A DNA stretch of 64,000 nt, from IMG/VR virus record IMGVR_UViG_3300042691_038651, positions 36,843-100,842 of that record. One strand, 5' to 3'. The position numbers were made by a program, and so were the translations under genes. Origin of the DNA: a virus. Below the pieces are notes generated by a model, which saw only the letters and a program-made list of their open reading frames with translations, was not told the DNA's origin and made no database searches. This document shows positions 1 to 8,249 of the stretch, one piece after another; the stretch's first letter is position 1, and every line of letters starts with the position of its first letter.

Positions 1-2
1 CT

Positions 3-1172
3 GTGGTTGGTGATAAGTTCATGCGTAAGCTACAAGATGGTGATTCAGAAGCTCGTCGCAAATGGTCAAAGCTTTTACAAAAACGTAAAGCAACTGGCGA
101 ACCTTACATCTTGTTCAAAGGAAACGTCAACAAGCAAAATCCTGAAGCATACAAAAAGAACGGGTTGAAAGTCTTTATGACTAACATCTGTTCAGAGATT
201 GTATTACACACAGATGAATCACATTCATTCGTTTGCTGCCTAAGTTCATTGAACCTTGCAAAATATGATGAATGGCGAGACACTGACCTGGTATACACAG
301 CAACCTGGTTCCTGGATGGAGTTCTTGAAGAATTCTTACAGAAGGCCAAAAATATGAAAGGCTTTGAAAACGCCGTAAGATCTGCTGAAAAAGGAAGAGC
401 GCTCGGTCTTGGAGTACTTGGATGGCACACATACCTACAGCAAAAAGGTATTCCTTTTGAAGGCCTGCCTGCACAGTTTGAGACTCGAAAGATATTCTCC
501 CAAATGAAGATTGAAAGCGAGCGCGCAAGCCGTGATATGGCTTCTGAGTATGGCGAACCACTATGGTGCCGTGATACTGGATTCCGTAACACTCACCTGA
601 GAGCAGTTGCTCCTACTGTATCAAACTCAAAACTGAGCGGAAACGTCAGCTCAGGAATCGAACCTTGGGCTGCTAACGTATTCACAGAGCAGACTGCTAA
701 AGGCACATTCATTCGTAAGAATCCTGAGTTGGAAAGAGTACTCCGTAAAATAGGTAAGAACAATAAGGAGGTCTGGGATCAGATCCTCGCCGACGGCGGT
801 TCAGTACAAGGTCTAGATTTCATGGATGACTGGGGATTCCTGGAAGGCAAACTCGTGGAAAAAGCTACTGTCACAGATCCACTAATGATTGATCGCATCT
901 TTCCAGTTAAAGAAGTCTACAAAACCTTTAAGGAAATCAACCAACTTGATTTGGTAAAACAGGCAGGAGTTCGTCAGCAGTACATTGATCAATCATGTTC
1001 TTTGAACTTGGCGTTTCCTTCTACTGCCGAGCCAAAATGGATCAACCAGGTTCATATGGAAGCCTGGAAGCAAGGCGTAAAAACACTTTATTACACTCGC
1101 ACAGAATCTGTACTTCGTGGTGATATTGCTGCTAAAGCAATGGATCCTGATTGCGTATCCTGTGAAGGCTAA
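3..1172 (+). CDS. nrdA: Ribonucleotide reductase class I, large (alpha) subunit, 5' end cut by the window
   Basis: This enzyme reduces ribonucleoside diphosphates to deoxynucleotides for phage DNA synthesis. Only the last 389 residues are in the window, about half of a usual NrdA, because the gene starts before base 1. Visible active-site parts are the radical-bearing Cys63 and Glu65 in NICSEI (C439/E441 in E. coli), the redox Cys in FVCCLSSLNL, the radical-transfer pair Tyr363-Tyr364 in TLYYTRTES, and the C-terminal CVSC pair that is re-reduced by glutaredoxin or thioredoxin. The fragment is intact to its stop. The small subunit NrdB is not downstream, so it must lie upstream or elsewhere. 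Identification is firm. Confidence 0.95.
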   Translation: MVGDKFMRKLQDGDSEARRKWSKLLQKRKATGEPYILFKGNVNKQNPEAYKKNGLKVFMTNICSEIVLHTDESHSFVCCLSSLNLAKYDEWRDTDLVYTATWFLDGVLEEFLQKAKNMKGFENAVRSAEKGRALGLGVLGWHTYLQQKGIPFEGLPAQFETRKIFSQMKIESERASRDMASEYGEPLWCRDTGFRNTHLRAVAPTVSNSKLSGNVSSGIEPWAANVFTEQTAKGTFIRKNPELERVLRKIGKNNKEVWDQILADGGSVQGLDFMDDWGFLEGKLVEKATVTDPLMIDRIFPVKEVYKTFKEINQLDLVKQAGVRQQYIDQSCSLNLAFPSTAEPKWINQVHMEAWKQGVKTLYYTRTESVLRGDIAAKAMDPDCVSCEG

Positions 1173-1188
1173 AAATTACACTGAAATC

Positions 1189-1869
1189 ATGGCAATCAAA
1201 ATTACAACTGACAAAATAGTTAGGCCACTACGACCAGCCAATGGTTCGGTGTTCAATATCGACGAACTTAATGATGAAGTCGGTGGTTGGATAGAGCCGT
1301 TCAAAGTTGGACCGGTCTGGGTAATGGGCGCTGAAAAATCAAAAGATTTGCCTCTTAATGACTTGGCCTCTTTTTTCTTTGAAGTGGCTTTACACGGAGA
1401 CATCCTGGTAGTTCCGCCTCAACAACTACCAACTGACTGGGACATAATGGAAGACTCTGATAAGAGGCTGTCTGCTGATATGGTGGATAGCGGATTCCTA
1501 CTCTCACTGCAAAATGCTCTGATGGTTAAGAGAATACGAGAACAAAACCCGGGAATGGTTGTTGACCCGACTGAACTATTTCAAAACCAGTTCAACATGC
1601 AACCAAAAGAGGAATACACTTACGACCCTCCTGTTGACGAAGAAATTGATGCAAACACAGCAGATTTCTTATCCAAAGTTTACGAATACATGACTAAAGC
1701 GCCTGCGCAATTCAAAAATGGCATTTTGCTTGATGAGACTCAGGTAACAATCCGTACACAAAAAGAAAATCTTAAGAGAATCTTAAGTATGATGAAAGGC
1801 ATGTATTTGGAGACCGAGGAGTATGAAAAATGCGCAGTCATCCAACAGGTGGAAGAACAATGCAAATAA
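1189..1869 (+). CDS. DUF3846-like protein with a C-terminal UVR-like motif
   Basis: Hypothetical protein of 226 residues. The ATG at 1189 is preferred because an earlier in-frame ATG lies inside nrdA and the 1189 start follows the nrdA stop by 16 bases. Residues about 15-75 have the pattern VGGWIEPF...GDILVVPP, which resembles the DUF3846 family of phage and plasmid proteins. The last 35 residues (LKRIL...EEYEKCAVIQQVEEQ) look like the UvrB/UvrC-type paired-helix motif. It probably shares a transcript with nrdA. The family match is from memory of the pattern and the function is unknown. Confidence 0.6.
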   Translation: MAIKITTDKIVRPLRPANGSVFNIDELNDEVGGWIEPFKVGPVWVMGAEKSKDLPLNDLASFFFEVALHGDILVVPPQQLPTDWDIMEDSDKRLSADMVDSGFLLSLQNALMVKRIREQNPGMVVDPTELFQNQFNMQPKEEYTYDPPVDEEIDANTADFLSKVYEYMTKAPAQFKNGILLDETQVTIRTQKENLKRILSMMKGMYLETEEYEKCAVIQQVEEQCK

Positions 1870-1895
1870 ATACAAAAACAAAAAACAAAACAAAC

Positions 1896-2093
1896 ATGGA
1901 AAACCTAACAGCTTACGACTTGAAAAGAAAAGAGAAGAACGTACCTTTCACAGAATGTACTATCGTTAAAACTTCTCGCGGTGGCTACATGGCCAAAGGT
2001 GTAAACGCCTATGGCAACAAAATGAACGCTATGCTTTCAGAAGCAAAAGCTCTTGAAGCTATCGAAAAAGGAATTGCAACAAAAGGATACTAA
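1896..2093 (+). CDS. Small hypothetical protein
   Basis: A 65-residue basic protein that I do not recognise. In-frame ATGs exist at 1830 and 1860, but 1896 follows an A-rich leader (AAAACAAAACAAAC) like those before most starts in this window and lies past the end of the preceding gene. The sequence has a compact mixed pattern with TIVKTSRGGYMAKGVNAYGNK in the middle and a helical C-terminus. It is the last gene before a terminator-promoter cassette, so it probably ends the nrdA transcript. Confidence 0.55.
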   Translation: MENLTAYDLKRKEKNVPFTECTIVKTSRGGYMAKGVNAYGNKMNAMLSEAKALEAIEKGIATKGY

Positions 2094-2104
2094 TTGTCCA
2101 TAAG

Positions 2105-2170
2105 TTGTTAATAACTTTAAGCCCAAAGATTTTTTTCTTTGGGCTTTTTTGGTTAATTTTATACTATACA
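2105..2170 (+). promoter_or_regulatory. Terminator-promoter cassette, copy 1
   Basis: The cassette has TTGTTAATAACTTT at 2105-2118, then a hairpin (2121-2144) with a T tract, then GGTTAATTTTATACTAT at 2151-2167. The same three-part layout occurs at seven other places in the window. It separates the nrdA block from the DNA ligase gene, whose ATG is 12 bases beyond. The promoter role is inferred from position and repetition. Confidence 0.7.
2121..2150 (+). terminator. Intrinsic terminator in cassette copy 1
   Basis: Perfect 8 bp stem GCCCAAAG/CTTTGGGC (2121-2128 and 2137-2144) with an ATTTTTTT loop, followed by six T residues. Confidence 0.8.
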
Positions 2171-2181
2171 ATTAAAACTGA

Positions 2182-4011
2182 ATGAGTAACCGATTTGAAT
2201 TAGAGCAACATTACATAGCTGCAAAAGAGGCGTACTACAGCGGAACACCTCTACTGTCTGACGACGAGTTTGACCGATTGGAAGCTGATCTGCTTTCTCT
2301 TGGATCTGACGTTCCGTATATCGTAGGATCTGACGACCGCAAGGCTAAGTATTCTCATCCATCACCAATGCTTTCCCTGGCTAAATACCAGGCAACTATC
2401 GACGGAACGCCGCCGACTGAATCTGCCGTGGCGTGGATGAAGAAATTTGGTGCAACCTCTTTCGAATTTACTCCAAAGTATGATGGTAACGCCGCTAACG
2501 CAATCTACGTAGACGGTAAGCTTTCTCAGGTACTCACTCGCGGTAATGGAACTAAAGGCCGCGACATCACAGACAAGGTAAAACATAATCTGCCTGACAC
2601 GGTAGGTTTCAATGGAACCGTGGAAGTCCGTGGCGAGGTAGTTATCAAAATTTCTACCTTCAATGCAAAATATGCCACTTTCAAGAATCCTCGTAACTAT
2701 GTGGCAGGCGTCCTTAACAGGGACGAAAATCCTGCTGAGGTAATTGCTGACCTGGACTTCATCCCACTCGAGGTAAGACATCATAATGACGGAGAAATCA
2801 TTTATATTGCTCCAAGAGTTCCAGGCTTCAAACACACTGCTCATATATTCTATGGTGGACCAGAATCTTTCGAGGCTGCTTACCGTGATATGGTGGAATA
2901 CCGTAAAACATCCGAGTATCAGTTGGATGGTTTTGTAATCAAGGCTCCCGAAGGTCTCCGACCACAATGGGGAGAAAATTCTCACGACCCTAACTGGGCA
3001 GTGGCAATTAAGTTTCCACCAAAGGAAGCAATCACTACTATCAAAAGTATCTCTTGGCAGTATGGCAAATCCGGGGCGGTAACTCCTGTGGCTGTCATGG
3101 AACCAGTAGATCTGGATGGATCTACAGTATCTCGAGCTGCACTATTCAATTACACATATCTAAAGAATATCGGCGCGTACCCAGGTGCTCAGGTTATTAT
3201 TGCAAAATCAGGAGATATCATTCCGCAAATCATATCGGTAATCAAAGCTGGCAACGAAAAGCATTTTGAACATCCAACACACTGCAAATGCGGATCTGAA
3301 TTGGTTCAATCAGGCGTCCATCTGATGTGCGAAAATGAAAATTGCGAAATGGGAGAATGGCACAAATTCTACCAAGGCGTGGCATGGTTGGATCTGGATG
3401 GCGTAGGTGGTTCAATGGTAAAACAGCTCTTTGCGGTAGGTTACCGTAGCGGTTTGGAATTGCTCAATCCTACCAAGTTTAACAAGGAAATTCTCTTAAG
3501 CAAAGGTTTCAAGGACGGAAAGATCTTGGCAAATATGCTGGAACAGGTTTCCCGCATCACCGAAATCACTCCACGCGAAATCTTAATGATTATGGCTTTC
3601 CGCAACATGGGTGGAACTACAGCCAAGCAGGTCGGTAACTTCCTATCAGGAATCGAATACAGCTTTCACGGCTTGGAAAAATCCGTAGTATCTGGATTCG
3701 GTCCAGGTGAACCAAAAAGAATTGCGTATGAAAATGCAATTGCAGAAATTGGTCAATACATCAAAGTAGTTCTTCCTGAAGCAATCTCGGCAGAAAGCAT
3801 CGGATACGAAATGACGGGTTCTCCAAAGGCTGCGGGGTTCAAAACCAAGCAGGAATTTGTGGAAGCTGCCAAGGCAAAAGGATATCACCACAGTGGAATA
3901 AAAGGCGCAAAAGTCTTATTCACAGATGATCTATCATCAACCAGTAGTAAAATGGCAGAAGCCCGTAAAAGAGGCATCCAGATATTACCTTATTCAATCA
4001 TAACCGAGTAA
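2182..4011 (+). CDS. ligA: NAD-dependent DNA ligase
   Basis: Seals nicks in DNA using NAD+; T4 itself uses an ATP-dependent ligase, so this is a replacement. The 609 residues show the adenylation motif KYDG with the nucleotidyl lysine at Lys99, an OB-fold region (WAVAIKFPP through KSGDIIPQI), a four-cysteine zinc finger (CKCGSELVQSGVHLMCENENC), a helix-hairpin-helix region, and a short C-terminal stretch (GIKGAKVLFTDDLSSTSSKM) that fits a BRCT domain. It is slightly shorter than the usual 670 residues, mostly in linkers. The start is 12 bases after cassette copy 1, which probably drives it. Confidence 0.93.
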   Translation: MSNRFELEQHYIAAKEAYYSGTPLLSDDEFDRLEADLLSLGSDVPYIVGSDDRKAKYSHPSPMLSLAKYQATIDGTPPTESAVAWMKKFGATSFEFTPKYDGNAANAIYVDGKLSQVLTRGNGTKGRDITDKVKHNLPDTVGFNGTVEVRGEVVIKISTFNAKYATFKNPRNYVAGVLNRDENPAEVIADLDFIPLEVRHHNDGEIIYIAPRVPGFKHTAHIFYGGPESFEAAYRDMVEYRKTSEYQLDGFVIKAPEGLRPQWGENSHDPNWAVAIKFPPKEAITTIKSISWQYGKSGAVTPVAVMEPVDLDGSTVSRAALFNYTYLKNIGAYPGAQVIIAKSGDIIPQIISVIKAGNEKHFEHPTHCKCGSELVQSGVHLMCENENCEMGEWHKFYQGVAWLDLDGVGGSMVKQLFAVGYRSGLELLNPTKFNKEILLSKGFKDGKILANMLEQVSRITEITPREILMIMAFRNMGGTTAKQVGNFLSGIEYSFHGLEKSVVSGFGPGEPKRIAYENAIAEIGQYIKVVLPEAISAESIGYEMTGSPKAAGFKTKQEFVEAAKAKGYHHSGIKGAKVLFTDDLSSTSSKMAEARKRGIQILPYSIITE

Positions 4012-4056
4012 CCATCTGGTGTACAGAGGTGACCACTGTGAAACTTTATTCTCCGA

Positions 4057-4069
4057 GATAATATAACTA
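4057..4069 (+). promoter_or_regulatory. Putative GAATATAACTA-type promoter (variant)
   Basis: GATAATATAACTA lies 49 bases before the topoisomerase start in the ligase-topoisomerase gap. It is a variant of the repeated GAATATAA(A/C)TA element found ahead of other replication genes. Confidence 0.5.
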
Positions 4070-4105
4070 CTGTAAAGAAATCTAAAGTAACTCTAAGATA
4101 TACTA

Positions 4106-5926
4106 ATGGCAAAGAATAACAATAGCAAAGAAATCGTAGCTCTATCAGATTTTGAGCACGTACTACACAGGCCGACCATGTACATTGGTTCGGTAGAACG
4201 CTCTGATGAGAAAGTTCAAATCATTGAGGTAGATGAAGGTGGAAAGACCGGAAAAATCATAGAAAAACCAAAAGTGATCTCGGTTGGCTTCTACAAAATG
4301 CTTAACGAGATCGTGGATAACTCATTCGACGAGGCCAAGCGTATGAAAGGCGCGATGCCAAAAATCCGTGTAGAAATCAACTCTAAAACCAACCAGGTAA
4401 AAGTCACTGATACTGGCGGCGGTTTCATCAATGCAGAAAAGCCAAACAGCAAAACCGGGACCAGCAATGTGGAAACAGCGCTTTCCATGCTACGAGCAGG
4501 CTCAAACTTCTACAATGAAAGCTCGACAGACAGCCTCATTGGTACAAACGGAGTAGGTGCTGCCTTGGTAAATATGCTTTCTGATGAGTTTGAGGTACAC
4601 ACAGTTAACGGCGAAGTTGACTACAAAATTAGTTGGAAAAGATTTGTCAAAGACAAGGAGGAATGCAAGCCTGCTGGTAAAGCAACCAAAGGAACAACAA
4701 TTACATACACTCCGCGAAAAGATACATTCAAAGGATGCACATGGGACATGGAATACCTACACACCATGTTTGTATTCAGACAGTTTCTCATCAAGCGCGA
4801 TCCGCAGTTGCAAAACATGGTATTGGAATTTGTGTTTGATGGCAAATTGCTTAATTTGAATCTGCCTTTCCTGCCTGAGCAATATCTGGAAGTTCACAAT
4901 GACCTGGGAACTTTCTTCCTCTGGGAAGGGTATGCAAATGGTACATCCGTATCGTTCATCAACGGTGCTAACTGTAGCGGTATTCACCAACGTATCATGT
5001 ATGACTGGGTCAATGATATGTTTGACTATCCACAGGCACATATGTTTTACGGAACATTCTTTGTACTCAACCTGCCTCCAAAGCTGGTAAAGTTTGGTGA
5101 CCAAAATAAGACCAAGTATGCAGGAGGCCGCTGGGAAATTCAACCGCTCTTAGAAAAGAAGTTTTTTGCTAAGCTAAAGCGACAATTGCTAGGTTCGGAA
5201 ATCTTTCAAATCATCAAAAAGAAAATTGACGAACGCAATCTCAAACAAGACCTAAACACTCTAAAGTCCAAGAAGAAAGCTGCTGCCAAGAAAGTTAGCG
5301 ACAAGTACTTTCCGCCATCACAGGCCAAAGGTACATTGTTTATTGTGGAAGGTTCTTCGGCGATGGGATCAATCCTACAAAAGCGAGATCCTCGCACGGA
5401 TGGCGTCTACTCGTTAAAGGGAAAGATCAAAAATGCTCGTACAGTTCGTGACCTGGGTACTAACGCGGAAATCATCGACTTAATGAACATCCTCAATTTG
5501 GAACCCGGAAACGGAAAAGGCTGTACATTTGCAAACGTAGCCATTGCAACTGACTGGGACCCAGATGGTATCGGTCACATTGCATCCTTGGTAATTAACC
5601 TCTTCTACAAATGGTTCCCACAAGTCATCGACTCTGGCAAGCTCAATATCCTCATTACGCCACTTGCATCCATTGATGTAAACAGCAAACGTCAATACTT
5701 CTATTCGCTAGAAGAATTTGGTGCGTACGAAAAAGCTGGCAACAAGATGAGTAACGTCCGATACCTTAAAGGTCTGGGTTCACTCAGCATTCAGGACTGG
5801 GAAGTGGTAATGTCTGAGCGAGCAATGTTCAAAATCAAGAACGACCGCTCTTCCGGTAAGTACATCGACATTGCATTTGGTCTTAACTCCAACAAACGTA
5901 AGAAGTGGTTGGAAGGACAACTCTAA
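4106..5926 (+). CDS. 39: DNA topoisomerase II large subunit (T4 gp39/gp60 type, GyrB-like)
   Basis: ATPase and TOPRIM subunit of a T4-type type II topoisomerase, which works with the gp52-like subunit at 8250. It has the GHKL ATPase signature: Glu68 and Asn72 in NEIVDNSFDEA, DTGGGF at 102-107, and GTNGVGAALVN near 147. A TOPRIM domain follows with IVEGSSAM near 415 and DWDPDG near 484. T4 splits this subunit into gp39 and gp60; here both parts are one 606-residue chain. The gp52 gene is 2.3 kb away, separated by a late operon, so the two subunits appear to use separate promoters. Confidence 0.93.
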   Translation: MAKNNNSKEIVALSDFEHVLHRPTMYIGSVERSDEKVQIIEVDEGGKTGKIIEKPKVISVGFYKMLNEIVDNSFDEAKRMKGAMPKIRVEINSKTNQVKVTDTGGGFINAEKPNSKTGTSNVETALSMLRAGSNFYNESSTDSLIGTNGVGAALVNMLSDEFEVHTVNGEVDYKISWKRFVKDKEECKPAGKATKGTTITYTPRKDTFKGCTWDMEYLHTMFVFRQFLIKRDPQLQNMVLEFVFDGKLLNLNLPFLPEQYLEVHNDLGTFFLWEGYANGTSVSFINGANCSGIHQRIMYDWVNDMFDYPQAHMFYGTFFVLNLPPKLVKFGDQNKTKYAGGRWEIQPLLEKKFFAKLKRQLLGSEIFQIIKKKIDERNLKQDLNTLKSKKKAAAKKVSDKYFPPSQAKGTLFIVEGSSAMGSILQKRDPRTDGVYSLKGKIKNARTVRDLGTNAEIIDLMNILNLEPGNGKGCTFANVAIATDWDPDGIGHIASLVINLFYKWFPQVIDSGKLNILITPLASIDVNSKRQYFYSLEEFGAYEKAGNKMSNVRYLKGLGSLSIQDWEVVMSERAMFKIKNDRSSGKYIDIAFGLNSNKRKKWLEGQL

Positions 5927-5931
5927 GCCTT

Positions 5932-5940
5932 GATATATAG
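5932..5940 (+). promoter_or_regulatory. Putative late promoter GATATATAG
   Basis: GATATATAG just after the topoisomerase stop and 24 bases before the next start. The identical nonamer precedes seven virion genes or operons in the window, so this small cluster is probably late-expressed. Confidence 0.7.
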
Positions 5941-5963
5941 AAGGTAAAAAATAAGAGAGCGTA

Positions 5964-6380
5964 ATGAAGCACACAAAAACATTTAGTCAATTCATCGACG
6001 AAAAGAAAGACGAAAAGTACATTGCACATGTCAACGACGGTAGAGAGCCGGGCGGTTCTGACAAAGACATCAAAAAAGACTACAATCTCGATGTAGAGAA
6101 CAGAGACAACGACGGTTTTGATATCGTTGGTTCAAAAGAAGATGTACAGGCTTTTATCGATGACTACGGCATCATTTTAGATGATGAAATTGCATTGGTC
6201 GAAAGCGCAGGATACATTGAGGTTATGGATCTTACACGAGTAGCAAACGCTTTAGGAGAAGTTCAAAGAGTATGGACTGAGTGGAAATCTGGTCCTGCAA
6301 CCGAGCCAAGCGATATTAAACCAGCACAGAAAGATCTGAAAGGATGGATCGACCGTTGGTTCAAAGATAACATTAAGTAA
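5964..6380 (+). CDS. Putative internal head protein with N-terminal capsid-targeting-like motif
   Basis: Hypothetical acidic protein of 138 residues. Its start, MKHTKTFSQFIDEKK, matches the pattern MKHxxxFxxFIxE shared with the genes at 6382 and 7897. T4 internal head proteins carry a similar short N-terminal capsid-targeting sequence that prohead protease gp21 cuts after (I/L)xE, and IDE here fits that site. The rest has a DIVGSKEDVQAFIDDYG segment of unknown fold. It sits directly behind a late promoter, although surrounded by replication genes, which agrees with a packaged protein. The function after cleavage is unknown. Confidence 0.6.
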   Translation: MKHTKTFSQFIDEKKDEKYIAHVNDGREPGGSDKDIKKDYNLDVENRDNDGFDIVGSKEDVQAFIDDYGIILDDEIALVESAGYIEVMDLTRVANALGEVQRVWTEWKSGPATEPSDIKPAQKDLKGWIDRWFKDNIK

Positions 6381-6381
6381 T

Positions 6382-7167
6382 ATGAAGCACATAAGCACAT
6401 TTGAAAATTTCCTGAATGAGGGTAATGCCTCAATGTACAAGAGCACGGTTCAAAATGCTCTTAAACTTTTAGGGTATGACTTAAAGCAGTCTGAACTTAA
6501 GGTTGGCGTTAAGAAAGAAAAGTTATATGACTTGATTACGCTTAACGGAGAACTTCTTTGTTCTTCTTCTGACTATGCTCAAATGGTAACCTGGATTCAA
6601 AACGCGGTAAAAGAAGATCCTGCAAAATATGGTCTGGATCCAAGAGTATTAGAATCGGAAGACGTGAATGAAGGCGACATGACAAAAGACTATGACGGCT
6701 TCATTGTAATTGACTACAAAACAAAGAAGAACTACAAGTTTAGATACATCAAGGGGACTAACAACGTTAAAGTTGAAGACGAGGCAATTGCAAAACTTAT
6801 GAAAGACACAAGACAGCCTCGAGCAACCTTTGCAGTAAACGGGTTGGTTAGAAAAGGTGAGTGGGATAAGTCTGACGCTCAAGTACTTGAATCAGCAAAT
6901 GAGGCAAAGGACATGTCATACTGGAAACAATACGCTGAAGGCCATCATTCATCACCAAAGTGGTACAACGAAGAAGTAAAGAACGCGTCAGAAATTGCTG
7001 ACCTCGTTGACGAGGTTATTAAGAATGACCAGGCTGAAGCGGAAATTCCTTTTGAGATTGATGCAAAAGACGAGAAGGCTCTCGTTAAAATGGCAACCGA
7101 TTATTTCAATCAATTCAAAACTATCAACGGCAACGTCATCAGCGCGATGATATTCCAAGGAGCATAA
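6382..7167 (+). CDS. Putative internal head protein with N-terminal capsid-targeting-like motif
   Basis: Hypothetical protein of 261 residues that starts 1 base after the previous stop. The N-terminus MKHISTFENFLNEGNAS has the same pattern as its neighbours and a predicted (I/L)xE cleavage site at LNE. The remainder alternates lysine-rich and acidic stretches. Two internal segments partly echo the motif (VNEGDMTKDYDGF and ANEAKDMSYWKQYAEG). No enzyme motif is recognised. Late expression is inferred from the GATATATAG promoter upstream of the cluster. Confidence 0.6.
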   Translation: MKHISTFENFLNEGNASMYKSTVQNALKLLGYDLKQSELKVGVKKEKLYDLITLNGELLCSSSDYAQMVTWIQNAVKEDPAKYGLDPRVLESEDVNEGDMTKDYDGFIVIDYKTKKNYKFRYIKGTNNVKVEDEAIAKLMKDTRQPRATFAVNGLVRKGEWDKSDAQVLESANEAKDMSYWKQYAEGHHSSPKWYNEEVKNASEIADLVDEVIKNDQAEAEIPFEIDAKDEKALVKMATDYFNQFKTINGNVISAMIFQGA

Positions 7168-7184
7168 AAACAAAACACACATAA

Positions 7185-7544
7185 ATGGAAAAGGAACTAC
7201 TCAATAACGTCCTACAGATCCAGTCGCAATTAAAGGTGCTTCACTGGCAGACAGAGAGCTACGCTGAACACAATGCGTTTGGCATGACTTACGATACATT
7301 AGATGACCTGTTCGACCAAATCATTGAAGTATACAGCGGTAAATACGGCCGTCCTAAATTTGACGGCATGAAGAACATTGCTCTTGCTGATTATGAAAAC
7401 ATCAAGGTAGATGCGTTCATCGACGGTGCATTAAACTTCTTTGAAAATGCTTTCATGGCAGAGAGCGACAGCGAACTTGGAAACATCTGCGACGAGATCA
7501 AAGCTGCTCTTGACAAGCTGAAGTATTTGCTGACTCTAAAATAA
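7185..7544 (+). CDS. Small ferritin/Dps-like helical protein (DUF5856-like)
   Basis: A 119-residue protein that looks all-helical. The segment LKVLHWQTESYAEHNAFG followed by YDTLDDLFDQIIEVYSG resembles the first helices of Dps/ferritin-like proteins, including the His-Trp pair, and phage proteins annotated as DUF5856. It lacks enough length for a full Dps four-helix bundle plus tails. It lies between genes with capsid-targeting-like starts but does not carry that motif. A role in DNA or metal binding is possible but inferred only from fold resemblance. Confidence 0.55.
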   Translation: MEKELLNNVLQIQSQLKVLHWQTESYAEHNAFGMTYDTLDDLFDQIIEVYSGKYGRPKFDGMKNIALADYENIKVDAFIDGALNFFENAFMAESDSELGNICDEIKAALDKLKYLLTLK

Positions 7545-7556
7545 GTCTAGCAAAAA

Positions 7557-7895
7557 TTGGCAGCGTACATCGGAACCATTAGGCAGATCAATTCTGCCAA
7601 GTTTGGGCCTCCATTAAAAGAAGGCTATACACAGATTGATGTAATTGTTGATGTAAACAAAGATTATCCTAGAGCAATAGTATCAATCCCTTCGTATAGC
7701 GTGTCACAACTACAGGCTGTAGTAGACGGGCTTGATGGTGAGGTTTCAACTTACATTTCTGATGGGGTTATCAAAGCATCTCGCGGCGAATATCAGTTAG
7801 CCAAAGGTGAGGAGCCACCCAAAATTGCTGAGATACTTATGCCATCCGGCTCTGTGCTCTTTAGAATCATATATCAAATTATGTCAACCAGATAA
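7557..7895 (+). CDS. Hypothetical protein, TTG start
   Basis: A 112-residue protein of unknown function. No ATG lies near the beginning of the frame; the TTG at 7557 follows an A-rich leader (GCAAAAA) and gives the start MAAYIGTIRQINS. The first half looks like beta strands (GYTQIDVIVDVNKDYPRAIVSI), and the frame ends 1 base before the next ATG, which suggests coupled translation. It probably belongs to the late cluster that begins at 5932. Confidence 0.55.
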   Translation: MAAYIGTIRQINSAKFGPPLKEGYTQIDVIVDVNKDYPRAIVSIPSYSVSQLQAVVDGLDGEVSTYISDGVIKASRGEYQLAKGEEPPKIAEILMPSGSVLFRIIYQIMSTR

Positions 7896-7896
7896 C

Positions 7897-8148
7897 ATGA
7901 AACACGTTAAAGAATACTACGAATACATCACTGAAGGCAAGAAGCAGATTCAGTTCACACTAAAGACCGATAAGAAGTTCAATCTATTTGATCTCTTAAA
8001 TGCTCTCAAGCCGCTTGGTGGAGAAGTCTTGGACGGTCAACCAAACGGGGATGCCAAGGACGAGCTGATTGTCACAGTTGCTGTAGATGATTCCAAGAAA
8101 AAGAAGATTGAGGAAGAAATTGCAAAGTATGCAAAGATCCTAAAGTAA
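7897..8148 (+). CDS. Small putative head protein with N-terminal capsid-targeting-like motif
   Basis: An 83-residue lysine-rich protein. The ATG at 7897 is chosen over an upstream in-frame ATG at 7807 because it lies 1 base after the previous stop and because the product then begins MKHVKEYYEYITEGKK, matching the neighbours' MKHxxx(F/Y)xx(F/Y)(I/L)xE pattern. The predicted prohead-protease site is ITE. After cleavage about 70 residues would remain, a small basic and acidic domain (QFTLKTDKKFNLFDLLNAL) of unknown function. It ends the late cluster before a stem-loop. Confidence 0.6.
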   Translation: MKHVKEYYEYITEGKKQIQFTLKTDKKFNLFDLLNALKPLGGEVLDGQPNGDAKDELIVTVAVDDSKKKKIEEEIAKYAKILK

Positions 8149-8168
8149 ATTTACTTACACATATTGTT

Positions 8169-8195
8169 AACAAGGGGGCCTCGGTCCCCTTTGTT
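8169..8195 (+). terminator. Stem-loop after the late cluster, possible terminator
   Basis: A 10 bp stem (8169-8178 with 8186-8195, one G-T wobble) closes a CCTCGGT loop. It is not followed by a T tract, so it may be a weak terminator or an mRNA end-stabilising structure. Confidence 0.5.
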
Positions 8196-8217
8196 GATGA
8201 AACCTTGTTCACTCATT

Positions 8218-8228
8218 GAATATAACTA
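8218..8228 (+). promoter_or_regulatory. Putative GAATATAACTA promoter
   Basis: GAATATAACTA lies 32 bases before the gp52-like start, in the 101-base gap after the late cluster. The same element precedes the clamp, helicase and clamp-loader genes. Confidence 0.6.
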
Positions 8229-8249
8229 TAAATGCTCTAAATATACTGC

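Noticed and set aside
3-1172. Truncated or broken nrdA
   Set aside because: The missing N-terminal half lies before base 1; the visible part is intact with all late active-site residues.
7557-7895. Frame as a non-coding leader, since it lacks an ATG
   Set aside because: The frame is open for 112 codons, tightly fitted between neighbours, and has a plausible TTG start after an A-rich leader.
8149-8249. Possible tRNA in the 101-base gap
   Set aside because: Only one stem-loop is seen; there is no cloverleaf, T-loop GTTCGAATC-like sequence or acceptor pairing. Other gaps were also read for tRNA and tmRNA without success.
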